Assembly: GCA_021307315.1 (NCBI GenBank)
Contig: JAJSPD010000037.1
Span: 1 to 64,000, forward strand
Direction of reading: 5' to 3'
From: Bisporella sp. PMI_857
Lineage: Eukaryota > Ascomycota > Leotiomycetes > Helotiales > Helotiaceae
DNA: 64,000 nt
Under the pieces are notes generated by a model, which was not told where the DNA came from, did not search any database, and saw only the letters and a list, made by a program, of their open reading frames with translations. The translations under genes were made by a program, and so were the position numbers. Shown one piece after another: positions 1 through 9,810 of this stretch (positions within the stretch are counted from its first letter, which is position 1; each line of letters begins with the position of its first letter).

Positions 1-1410
1 GGAAAGAACTTGGTCAATATTGGCAATTTGACCTGGGGTTGTTGGTGATGAGACAATAGCGTCATGGTGTTGGTTAGAAGTGACGGTCTTCGCTTGTGCC
101 ACACTTGGAATGCATACCATTAGCACATAAAAGTGATAGTCCAATTCTCTGAAGCTACAGGCGTTGCAGGCCTTAACAAGTTTTGGATTTTTCGACCGAG
201 GGTAAAAACACTAACAGAATGTGTGTTTTTAAATTAGACATTCTGGGGACCCTTGAAAAAAGCAGAGAATTGTAATATCACTTTACCAAGTCTCGCTGTA
301 CCTGAAGTAGTAAGTATTTTCCACATCTGTTACCTCAAACTCTAACTGAAAATTTAGTAGAGTGTCTTCTTCTTGTGCCTTCCGCTCGAGCATCAATCCA
401 GAAACTTCTGTGAACTCAACCCGTTCTCCTCGACCTGCGTTAGCCCCAGCTGCAAGCAGCTATATGCGATTCGCAGGATGAAACACGGCACCGTAAGTGG
501 CAGCTATCTATACTAGTTTGCTCTTTCAATGAAGAAACTCGACTAGTCATCTCGATCATGCGAGGAAAACAACCGTGTTCCGCTGCATCATTCATTTGGC
601 GGAATTGGATGCGGAAAAAGCTGTGACTAGCCTAAGCCTGTTTGCATTCTATCCAGATTCTGTGCCGGAAAGGGGCTAGCCAAAAGAGAAGAGGGTAAAC
701 CTTAGAGCCACGGAGCTGCTCTTTAGGGAAAAGCATGAAAGAGTTAGATATACATAGCGTAAATTGCACCCTAACGCTGAAATGGTGGACGCGATGGTTT
801 TTTTCAAATTGTTCCGCGACAAGCCTCATAAGAGTTGTAAAAAGATCCAAGAAAGGAAGGTATTACGTTCAGGTGGGAGCTCGCGGGGGGTGGATTGATG
901 GAAAGTGATGGGGCTTGAGTAACTTGTGATAGAACGATTGAGAGATAGTGTGCTATTCAATTATGAGTAAAGGAGTAAATGCAAGGTCAACTATGAACCC
1001 GCAACTTTTGACATAAGTTTGCGTCAAGGCAATGACCTTCCCAAGACCTCTGTCGCAGCGATCAATTATAGATTGTCATGAAACACACCTCCAGGGCTGT
1101 TATCCAGGGGCGCTTTATTTTTACTTTGCAGACAAGGACACAACTCTCATGTCAGTTTCCCATCATGATTCATCTCCACTACCAGAATCAATTCTATGCC
1201 TACACCTTCTTTGCTTGGTTCACTTTGAGCTAGAGTTACTTGAGCCCACCACCTTACTGTGTAGAATCCAGTCACTCTCTACCCTTCTTTTACCCTCATC
1301 CTCGACTCCCTTCATATATATATGTTAAGCATTGAGGTCCACTTCCGAGGTATCATCCAAGAGCAAAATAATTAGGCTTACCTTTATACCCAAGCCAACG
1401 GCCAAAATAC
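1..1410. other. gene-free left edge
   Basis: I see no reading frame with family resemblance and no convincing exon chain on either strand. The short open frames here (for example 632-850 and 1032-1328) have no start context, domains or conserved motifs. The stretch may be the flank of a gene outside the window. Confidence 0.6.
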
Positions 1411-1692
1411 ATGCCACCGCAATCAGTGAGTTTAACTCTCTAGGAGCTAAAGTAACTATATGAATATCACGTTATTATCCTCTCTGTAGTGCCTTCCCTG
1501 GCCACTATTCCACCAGAGACCCAGCTCGTGGCCATCGGTAATCCAGGGCCTGTCTCTTCGGCTTGTCTCAGACTCATGTGCAGGTAAAGGTACTATTCAC
1601 TATCAAAAATATGAACCTTATCGCTTCAGTACAGTCCTTGCGATAACGAGGTCATGTTCTCCCCACCTGATGGAGGATTCCCGTAGCGTAAG
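1411..1692 (+). pseudogene. decayed F-box-like fragment (first)
   Basis: A short segment around 1500-1583 reads as a typical fungal F-box core: a Leu/Ile-Pro-Pro-Glu start, then a hydrophobic helix, then Gly-Pro-Val-Ser-Ser-Ala-Cys-Leu. It is preceded by a possible ATG at 1411 and a GTGAGT donor with a CTGTAG acceptor. The phase of that first exon does not match the F-box frame, and stops follow quickly. I read it as a relic of an F-box gene rather than a working one. F-box proteins normally recruit substrates to SCF ubiquitin ligases. The resemblance is by eye only and the fragment is short. Confidence 0.25.
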
Positions 1693-2506
1693 AGTAATCC
1701 ACTCAACGAGTTCCTTACTGGTCTGGATGTGGGAAAGCGCGGAGGTGGTAGCCGAAATCCCGTATAGTATCTGGTAATTCGTCACGGTGGATAGGCTTAT
1801 CGCTGAGAGGAAGAATTGGTATCAAAAATAGCTTCTTATTGTAAGGGTTTGAACCTAGGCATGCGAGTTTGAAGTGGGAATGTTGGAATATTGGGACAAG
1901 CTCACGGATTTCTTTGGTTTCCAGAAGCTTGACTTACCAAACCATCTCAAGTGCCCCGAGGCAGACTATTGAGAGGGAATATATACGAAAAGTTTTCCCG
2001 AAATCCCTACCCGCGCTAAGTCATATATTTTAGATGAGGAATGTCTGTCGAAGTAGGACTAGCTCTTCATGATTCTTATTTGAAGACTGTACTATAACAT
2101 ATATCATATGTAGTTGGCTGGATTGTTTATTCTTGCGTGTTCATACCACTGGCCTTGTTCACTAGATAGCTTCTCATCTCTCTCGCCTGTGGTGTTTGTT
2201 GGTTGTAAAATTGGCCACTGTGGCTCGGCCTCTGGCCACCGTTCTTGGATAGCCTTTGCTTAAAGCAGCTAAGATTCACCTATAAACAAACAGCTCTACT
2301 CGTTCGATCAAGAAGTGAGACCTTCGGCTGGATACCTACGGTTCAGAGCATACCCTCAGAGAGGTGTCCTCTCCGTTGAAGGCACTGGCTCACGTACCGC
2401 TTTTGTAGTACCCAAATAATGGCAATTTGTAGATCTCCTCTTACTTCACTATCCTAAGAACTCGCTGACTTTGCATGCAGTGTCCTTGGACCCCGCTGCG
2501 GCGCTG

Positions 2507-2952
2507 ATGGCGTTCTTACCCCTCCTCACTTCTCCCGCCAAGATCCAACGTGAAATCTTAGATTTCCTAGGACCTATCTCCTTGGCCGCCTCGTTGCATA
2601 TCTGGATGTGAGAGAGTGGTAAGCCAGTCTATGGGTCTGAGTTTACGAAGAACTTCACTGCGGAGCATAGGCTCAAGTGGCGAAGAATGTGGTTTCAAGC
2701 AGGTCTTTGAAGCCAAATGGGATGCAGAGGTATTCAGGAGCATGGGAAGAAATTTCGAATGAGTTTCTCGGCGAGATTTGACTGACGGGCTCGGAGGTGT
2801 TACACTACAAGCTGCCAGGTTGTGACGAAGATCCTGACTGCGATGACGATAGTGAGGAAGGAAAAGGTGGTGATGGGGAAAAAGATGACCAGTCCTTCTT
2901 AGATATTAACAGAGGTGCTGAGCCTGAGTTGAAGCATGTCATCAACATCTAG
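2507..2952 (+). pseudogene. decayed F-box-like fragment (second)
   Basis: From the ATG at 2507 the frame reads Leu-rich and then KIQREILDFLGPISLAAS, which resembles the first two helices of an F-box domain. The frame then stops. Further pieces that look like protein continue in other frames: a Lys-Trp-Arg-Arg-Met-Trp segment near 2680, then an acidic Asp/Glu-rich tail at about 2803-2952 ending in TAG. A TGA interrupts that tail just upstream. The pattern (recognisable start, frame changes, stops) suggests a pseudogene of a fungal F-box protein. It lies about 1.3 kb from the first fragment, so this flank may be a graveyard of such genes. Confidence 0.3.
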
Positions 2953-4488
2953 GCACTAGGAATCACAAACGTATCTAATATTTGAACCATAATGGTGAAT
3001 CCAAAAGACACGTTAGTGGTATAGCAATCCAGCATCAGAGGACCGCCAAAGCATACCACTGATGACGACCCGTGCCGTAATGCTATGCGCGGACACTCTG
3101 GGACATCAACCATCGTCAAACCTAGGCGGGATATGACGATCTAACTAAACCAAGGATCCTTTGGATGGTTATGCTGCGGTGAATAGCTTTGAAATAAAAA
3201 GGAGTCTCCCCGTAAGCCTCGACAGGCAACCTATTATCTCTTGCTTCTGGGAGTAGAAACCTGCACACTCCAGTTTAGTGGCAGAACTCTGTATCCTAAA
3301 TGACAACCTCCAAGCCAGGTAATAAGTGTGTTTTATTTCGAACGTTATTTGGTATTGCAGGGCTTCACATGGCTTTAGATAGCCTCGCAACTCAAGAGAA
3401 TAGTCCTAGAAGCCATTGTGAAGCACAATCCTGTTTCCTTAGATGTTAGTAGTCCAAAAAGAGGTGCGAGGGAGCTTAGCAGTAAGTTTGGGATCTAGCC
3501 AGTCTATAGAAGCTTTTGTTGATTAGCAGAATTGTTACTCTATACGATAGAAGAGAGATAGCCTGATTTCTAAAGAAGGGATGAACGAGACACAGGGCAA
3601 GCAAAATTTGGCAAGGACCTTGCTATTCAGCTGAGGCAGCTTCAGATGAAGCCCCGAGCAACACAGCATCTGGTCTTAGAAGAACGCCAGTAAACAGTGG
3701 TATGGAGATTAATGTGAGCACGCTACCTGTGTGGATTACGCGAGATCGAATTTAGGGTTTATTATAAAGCTATGCTCGCGTTAAAGGGGAAATACCCTAG
3801 AAATCAGCAGCCACAATTCAATGGTGATTTCATGAGGGTTTCTCCAAATCCAATGCTATAAGCAAATATTACACGTTACTTTCAATTTTAGGTTTGGCTC
3901 GTTTTCTCCAGCAAGCGATCCACCGCCGCAGACTGCCCTCGAGGACTTCACGTAACCTGACGTTTATCTCCCACGAAGTCAGCCAGAATTAGGTGGTAAA
4001 CATTTTCTATATATCTAAACCAAGGTAAGATGATTAAGAGAAATATAGTATCCTCTACCCTGACGAGCTAAGTTTTGGTGCTGCATAAAACAGGATCTAA
4101 TACTGACATAGATATAGTGAAGTTGCTCTTTGGCTATCGAGAGGCTTCTCGAGCTCAAACTCTCTCACAACTATTCTCCAGAACGCAGATGAAGACGTTT
4201 TACAATTAGAATTTGTTACTAAAAGGCTTGATTGTGTGGAAGCACTTTAAGCAATAAAGGAAGTCCTGAGGCAACTGAGTAGTGTATCACTTGTCAAGAC
4301 ATGATCAATTAAAGCTTGTATCTGCTTTTCAGTTACTAGAGCTTAAGGATATGTCTAGCCGATCAACCGTATCCATGCCTCCAAAGCCAGCTGTATACGA
4401 ATGGCCTCGACAAGTATCGAATCACGTCCACCACCAACCCGCCACCCCAGACCTGTTGTTGATGCGAAGAGTAGTGGGAGACGAAATA
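2953..4488. other. gene-free stretch left of the RiPP precursor
   Basis: No coding region with support was found on either strand. The part nearest 4488 is the 3' flank of the precursor gene on the minus strand. The 73-codon minus frame at 3169-3390 has no features that distinguish it from chance. Confidence 0.55.
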
Positions 4489-4900
4489 TTAATGCTTCGC
4501 TTCGAGGGAGTTCACGGCATACGGAAGGGTAGCGGTTTTGGGATTGTCATAAACCGCTTCTCCACGCTTTGCCTCCAGGGAGTTAGGGGCATATGGAAGG
4601 GTGGCGGTTTTCGGGTTATCATATACAGCTTCTCCTCGCTTTGCCTCCAAGGAGTTTGGGGAGTATGGCAAAGTCGCTGTCTTTGGATTATCGTAAACAG
4701 CCTCGCCTTTCTTCACGAGCTCATTAAGGCCATAAGGAAGAGTGGCGGTTTTGGGGTTGTCATACACGGCTTCGCTGCGCTGGAGTCTGATATCAGCCTT
4801 TGAATCATACGTTTGGTTGCCTCTTTTCTGGATATACCTTGACAGGAGCACCGATAGTGAGGGTGGCGAAAGTGATGGCTGCGAGGATTTGGAAACGCAT
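4489..4900 (-). CDS. secreted Kex2-processed repeat peptide precursor (dikaritin-type RiPP)
   Basis: Two exons, 4838-4900 and 4489-4779, joined across a 58 bp intron (donor GTATAT, branch CTGAT, acceptor CTCCAG), giving about 117 residues. Exon 1 is a clean signal peptide: Met-Arg-Phe, a hydrophobic run, and a Gly-Ala-Pro cleavage region. Exon 2 encodes four 24-residue repeats with the invariant core AVYDNPKTATLPY, each bounded by a dibasic site (KR at the exon junction, KK, KR, KR; the last copy ends in KH and stop). Signal peptide plus tandem Kex2-bounded repeats is the architecture of ustiloxin, phomopsin and asperipin precursors. The divergent neighbour encodes a UstYa-family protein, the usual partner. 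An unspliced 227-codon frame runs through the same repeats but begins without a signal peptide, so I prefer the spliced model. Inference: the released peptides are oxidatively cross-linked, probably at the two conserved Tyr residues. An alpha-pheromone precursor is less likely because the repeats lack Trp and the GQP motif. Confidence 0.85.
4492..4779 (-). repeat. four 72 bp coding repeats of the RiPP precursor
   Basis: Four consecutive 72 bp units encode the repeats. The amino-acid core of 13 residues is identical in every copy, yet each of its 13 codons differs synonymously in at least one copy (for example Val is GTG, GTT, GTA, GTT and Pro is CCC, CCA, CCG, CCC). The linker after the core varies in sequence: GLNELV, SPNSLEA, APNSLEA, AVNSLEA. 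This pattern fits old duplications held by selection on the core peptide. Confidence 0.9.
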
Positions 4901-6084
4901 CGTAGCGATAGGATTTGATGAATATTCTTCTGTAGAGGCGGAGAAACAAGGTTTCTAGGTAGCTTTAATGAGTATTTACTGATGCGGAATGAAGCCTGAT
5001 ATATCAAGCTCTTGCACGGTCTCGGGTGGCCTTTTGATGGGAGCTGTTGGGTGAAAATGTCTACGGACGGTAATACAGCTAGATAATTTTTGGCAGGTAG
5101 TACTCCGTTTGTAAGAGGATCACCAAATATGCGCGCGGATTTTCTGACCGCTCGGTGAAGGTATCTTCCCATCTGAGTTCATATTTCCGAGTGGTTCATT
5201 GAGTTAGATGCTGGGAAAGCTATCGCACACAACAGTCATGCATGTCTTGGAAGTAGTCACCATGTGCGCTAAATTTGTCCATTGGTCATCCATAGATCGT
5301 CTGAACCCGGATCCAGCACTTGTGGATTACCAAGATCCTCAGTCAACACGAACGTGATATATAGATATTGAGTGTATATCCTGTCGTGCCTGAGCGAAGT
5401 GGGGAAGTAAGGGGCTCGCTTATTGCCCCTAGCTTGGCGAGCAGATTCAGACTCTCATTGGCTAGCTCGGCGATAACCAGACTCTCGAAAGATGTAGGGG
5501 TGTGGCGCAAAAGCTTCGGTACTCTAAGTAACTTCCTAAGCCGGCTCTGACAGCGATCAACTTCATATCCTTCCATGTCTTGAGTGGGTTCTCAGTACGA
5601 ACATTCTTTTATCCAGAGTGTCATGCAGACGTTGAGGGTCGCGGCTGCGCCTTTTGCGACAGCGATCACGCCTCTGTACATGATCTTGACCTTCTTGAAC
5701 AGGAATTTCCTTCACTGATATTGAGTCTAAATGTCTAGGCAAAGGTCTCGGGACCTTTGGTAATCAAGCCAAGGTGTAGAATATATACAACCTACATATC
5801 CGCTTGCGCCTAGCATGCAAACCTAATCCTCTTGGCCCTGCGTAACCATGGCACATTCTCTATGCCGTAATAGCGGTCAGGATACTCAGAACGATTAGAA
5901 CTCTTGTGAATGCCAAAATCTGTAAGGCGTTGAGACTTCCGGAACTTTCAAACCCTCTTGGCCTTAGAGAGACGTTTGAATTCCGTTGTTTCAATTTCCT
6001 AACTCTGACTCCAGTCACACAGCTCTGACCTGATCAATCATTCTGTCGCTCTTGGGTTCGCTGCCATTACACCATAAGATCAAC
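4901..6084. promoter_or_regulatory. divergent intergenic region of the precursor/UstYa pair
   Basis: A region of 1,184 bp separates the start codons of the precursor (minus) and the UstYa-like gene (plus), so both promoters lie here. A short minus-strand open frame at 5343-5576 has no recognisable motif. One good inverted repeat lies at 5740-5759. No regulator-binding site can be assigned from sequence alone. Confidence 0.5.
5740..5759. promoter_or_regulatory. 8 bp inverted repeat upstream of the UstYa-like gene
   Basis: Perfect arms CAAAGGTC and GACCTTTG flank a 4 bp TCGG centre, about 325 bp upstream of the UstYa-like ATG. Dyads of this kind can bind fungal dimeric regulators such as Zn2Cys6 proteins. 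There is no direct evidence of function, and a chance palindrome is possible. Confidence 0.3.
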
Positions 6085-7123
6085 ATGGAATTACTCCTCA
6101 GGACCAAGTATACCCCCATCTCGCCAGCTCTATCTGAGGCGTCAATAGAGTTCGAAGACCAAGAGCGAGCAGGTTTCCTGGGTGAGAAGATCCATCCTCA
6201 GGACACAATTTCGAAATCTCGAGAAATCAAGCTGTATCTGATCACCGGTCTCAATATCTTGCTGTGTGCAGTATCACTTAGTTGTTTTGGAGTATGGTAC
6301 TATAATACTCACTGGCAGCTTAATGCTGCCCTCCGACGAGCATCCACGTACAGTAGGTTCGAGTTTCACCTTAGAATCACCGAACATTTTCAGACTATGG
6401 ATTTAATTTGGCACTTTAGGTCCCATTCACGACCTAATTGACCTGAAAATGGCACCAAAAACACTAAATGGCACACTCTTCGTTCCCAAAGATCCCTCTA
6501 TCGCGCGCCAAATGCCCAACCCAGAAGCCGACAAGATCTGGGACGAATGGGAGCTCACACGTTACTTTCCAGTGACAGCCGACCAGATCCGAGCTATGGG
6601 TAAGGACCCTTCCACCGTCGCGAAGCTCGAGGACGAAGATTGGGGGCTCGGCGATGATGCTTATGCGACGATCCTGGACGTCTATCACCAACTCCACTGC
6701 CTAAACATGTTCCGCCGTATTGCTTACAGCACTTACTATAACACCAGCACTGCCTCTTCCCACCATCATACCCAAAAAGGCGAAATGTACGAAATACACA
6801 TAAATCACTGCGCGGACATGCTTATGCAGACTATCCAGTGTTCGGGCAATGTTAATTTAATAACCATGCACTGGATAGAGCAACAGGCTTACCCATTTCC
6901 AGATATGAGCATAAATAGAGAGTGTATTGATTTCGATGCCCTGACGGAGTGGCGGCTGAAAAATACGGTCGATTTGGATAAGTATGTGGAGAAGATGCAG
7001 AAAAAGGAAGGGAGGGTCAAAGAGTTGAAGGCACCGGATGATTATTACAAGTACTTTTTGCCGGATATGGTGAATCCCAATCATTTGAATGGGGCAAATC
7101 CTGGGGAGGACTTTAATCTATGA
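6085..7123 (+). CDS. UstYa-family (DUF3328) oxidase-like membrane protein
   Basis: Two exons, 6085-6352 and 6420-7123, with a 67 bp intron (donor GTAGGT, acceptor TTTAG), 323 residues. The first ATG is at 6085; the open frame further upstream has only TTG. A cytosolic N-terminus of about 48 residues is followed by one membrane helix at about 49-71. The luminal domain carries both family signatures: HQLHC at about 179-183 and HINHC at about 216-220, with a third Cys about ten residues later. In ustiloxin, cyclochlorotine and asperipin biosynthesis, members of this family carry out oxidative cyclisation or other oxidations of ribosomal peptides. The conserved His and Cys residues are all present, so it looks functional. 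Its start faces that of the repeat precursor, which strongly suggests that the precursor is its substrate. The exact reaction cannot be read from sequence. Confidence 0.92.
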
Positions 7124-7718
7124 GGAATCAATTCTGATTTTGAAGAAGCCGGAGGCTCTCATTTTTTTGTATCATGGAAGATGTTAGGATGATAATGGCG
7201 TCAGCTGCTAACTCGACTCGTCTACTCCAATAATGGTCTTCTGTACGACAAGCTTGGAAAGACAGCCTAGCATAGAAAGGAGATGGACACGAAGAGCTCA
7301 TTGGAGTTAAGAAGGGGAGGTGATATTAGAGGACTCAGGTGAACAATTTCACTTTGAGGGGACCTGTGGCGAGAATCACGACTAAAGATCCGAGGTAGAT
7401 AGGTTGAGGTATAGTATGGGAAATCTTGTGTATATTTCTAGCTACCAAAGCAGATGACGAATGGATTTCAGATCCACTGTCCAATTCGTACAACTACACG
7501 CGCGCCTTGTTGGCGGTAATAAAACATACTGAGTGGGTATATACATGTCCGGTATAGTGGACAAGAATCTCAGTCATTGAACGCCATTTCCCTATGCGTC
7601 GAAGCGCCCCAAACAGAAGAAAATCAATGTCGATTGAGTTTATGTGATAATGCTCAACTTGTACTCGATCCGGCTCTAAAGTGTTGTTGTAGACCACAAG
7701 TAAAACTTTCACCTAAGG
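7124..7718. other. 3' flanks, convergent
   Basis: This is the downstream region between two genes that converge, the UstYa-like gene and the membrane protein gene. No gene-like frame is visible. The minus frame 7494-7712 lies just beyond the stop of the membrane protein gene and has no supporting features. Confidence 0.55.
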
Positions 7719-8771
7719 CTATGCAATAGCTCGTCCAATACCGCCTATTTCCTTGTCCCATGCATAATCCGGATCCCATGGCCGCAACTGAGTTTTGGAT
7801 TTTGGTCTTGGCGATAAGCCTCCCCCAGCTGATAGCCCATCAAATATTGATGTTCCAGGTGAGCTGTGATCGGTGTCTCTCCGGTCCATGCCGACAGAGC
7901 TATCGTCTGGATCATACCACGTTGGTATCCTGGTAGTTATTATTGGCCCTACTATAGTCCCGCCGGTGAAACTCCGCACGCTTTTTGCGCTGATACTGCT
8001 CCTCCTACTCTTCGTCCGCGAATGCCCTGGAGGAGCTTTGGAAAGGCGTGAACTTTGGCGTTTTGGTGGCGTTATAAAAGGTGCGGCCCCAGGGATAGCT
8101 TCGTCTGTCAGGCCGACCCTTGAATTTGGTGCTCTTGCTATAAAATCTGGAGTTTGTGCCACCAGTGCTGGCGGAGGATATTGCATTGAGTTTGGTGAAT
8201 GTACCCAGGCCAATTGCGGGGAATGTTTAAGGGCAATGGAATCGATACTCATTCCACGAGGGGTGTGCGGAGAAGATGCCCCCATGGTCGGGCTCTGTTT
8301 CGGCTCCCTCCATGTCTCAATCTCTTCATCATCTATAGGAGTAACGCCTCGATTGCGGAAAGGTGTCTTGCCTCGTTTATATCGACATATAAGGCAGATA
8401 GCCACCGCCAGCGACATAATTCCCACGGATCCAAGCACTGTTGTGAGGATTATGATTAGATTTCTTTGTCGTGTAGACATACTGCTAGAATTAGCGTCCG
8501 ACATAGCACTTGCATCCGAGTCGATTCCCAACTCGCTATGGCTCGTTGACGTGGGCGAAGTAAGGTTCGAGCTTTTGGAGGAAACTTGCGAGGGTGCAGT
8601 AGTCGACGAAGTTGATCTGCTCTGAATTGCTGGCAGATCCAATCTTTGAGCTGCCCTCAATCCCAACGTGCCTTTGTGTTTAACCAGAACCAGAGGTAGC
8701 GGTGTTGTAGCAAGAATAGAAGCCGGCAAACACAAAACCCATATCATCCAAGCATATTGGACACCCCTCAT
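7719..8771 (-). CDS. single-pass membrane protein with Ser/Thr-rich ectodomain
   Basis: A single exon of 350 residues, starting at the first ATG (8771); the open frame extends two codons further but only to TTG. The N-terminal hydrophobic segment (about 5-22) looks like a signal peptide. A Ser/Thr-rich, probably O-mannosylated stretch (about 50-100) leads into one strong membrane helix (about 106-130) that ends in a basic Cys-Arg-Tyr-Lys-Arg cluster. A long cytosolic tail rich in Ser, Pro and Arg follows. This layout is shared by fungal cell-wall stress sensors and Mid2-like proteins, but no WSC or other ectodomain is present, so the role is unassigned. It is convergent with the UstYa-like gene. 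A link to the peptide pathway is possible but unsupported. Confidence 0.7.
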   Translation of the reverse strand: MRGVQYAWMIWVLCLPASILATTPLPLVLVKHKGTLGLRAAQRLDLPAIQSRSTSSTTAPSQVSSKSSNLTSPTSTSHSELGIDSDASAMSDANSSSMSTRQRNLIIILTTVLGSVGIMSLAVAICLICRYKRGKTPFRNRGVTPIDDEEIETWREPKQSPTMGASSPHTPRGMSIDSIALKHSPQLAWVHSPNSMQYPPPALVAQTPDFIARAPNSRVGLTDEAIPGAAPFITPPKRQSSRLSKAPPGHSRTKSRRSSISAKSVRSFTGGTIVGPIITTRIPTWYDPDDSSVGMDRRDTDHSSPGTSIFDGLSAGGGLSPRPKSKTQLRPWDPDYAWDKEIGGIGRAIA

Positions 8772-9748
8772 CTCCAAAGGACGAATTCAGATGCGGATCA
8801 GGATTGGCAAAAGGTGAACTGCTCAACACATATCTGAAGCTGTGTCAACTGCACCAAAAGAAAGCAAGGCGTCGATGCAAAGGCAACACAACGATGGAAG
8901 ACAAGTAACACAAAGAACAGCAACACGGGTTGCTAGACCGAGTGACCGTCAGACCAGCTCAGTCAGAACACTTAGGATGACAACGAAGACGGCGAGCAGA
9001 CAAAAAAGGTGTGTAGATGTGCAGGGCCAAAGCTCTGATATAAGATGATCAACGGCACTTGCCTCATCCCGTGCAACTCCGGCCATGTCACCCGTAAGAG
9101 CAAGGATGGCATACGTATACTGGATGGATATGATTAACCATCGGTATCACCTTCTGCATGGTTTAACTAGTAGAGGGAGTCTGTGGGTTGTGGGTAGTTG
9201 GCAGCAGGAGCAGAAACGCACAGGCTCACAGCAGGTCGAGCAGCTCTTGGAGAGGAGGGGTGGCGCGTTTGGTGGAGCGGGAATAACCCCTCGTTCGCTG
9301 ACTGGCGCTAGAACCTCCTGTGCTGTACTAGTAGCAGTAAGTATTGAATTGTGTTGTATTGTATCGTATGGTAAGTAACTGCGCTACTGTATACCGTACA
9401 GTAGCCTCTTCCTCCCCTTGCAGGCTGACGGTCAAGTGCTGCATGCGACTGGTACATCCCAGGATTTTGTTGACAACGAGATGGAATCTGATTTGCTACC
9501 CCTGACAATCGATGAGCACCAGCTTTTGGCCAGCTCCGGAGACTATTATTTAGAGCGAATCATTCGCCTGTCAACTTTCATGCCAGCAGGCTTGAGGGGA
9601 GATGGTGTGGTCATGGTCACCCAAAAGCCTTTTTGCTACTTCGGTTCCTGGCCTGACCTGCCGGCGACACCTCTTGGCTGGCATTAGTGTCGTGGCATGC
9701 CCTGGCCCTGGTTGCAAATGCGATGGGACCACCACCTGGGGTTCACCA

Positions 9749-9810
9749 AGAGGCAGAAGAAGAAGAGGCAGAGGAAGAAGAAGAGGAAGAAAAAAAGAAG
9801 AAAAAAAGAA
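9749..9810. repeat. purine tract (GAA/GA-rich)
   Basis: About 60 bases of almost pure A and G on the plus strand, made of imperfect GAA and GGA units with short A runs. Frames across it give meaningless Glu/Lys or Arg runs, so I treat it as low-complexity DNA in the upstream region of the membrane protein gene. Confidence 0.8.

Noticed and set aside
4282..4803. Plus-strand 173-codon frame over the precursor repeats
   Set aside because: It is antisense to the repeats and its own repeat pattern is a mirror of theirs. It has no signal peptide or processing sites.
4489..4900. Alpha-type mating pheromone precursor
   Set aside because: KR-bounded repeats also occur in pheromones, but these repeats lack the Trp-Cys start and the Gly-Gln-Pro motif, and the neighbour is a UstYa protein.
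4489..5172. Unspliced 227-codon minus frame as the precursor
   Set aside because: It starts with a basic, non-signal N-terminus. The signal-peptide exon in another frame joins the repeats through a normal intron and forms the first KR site.
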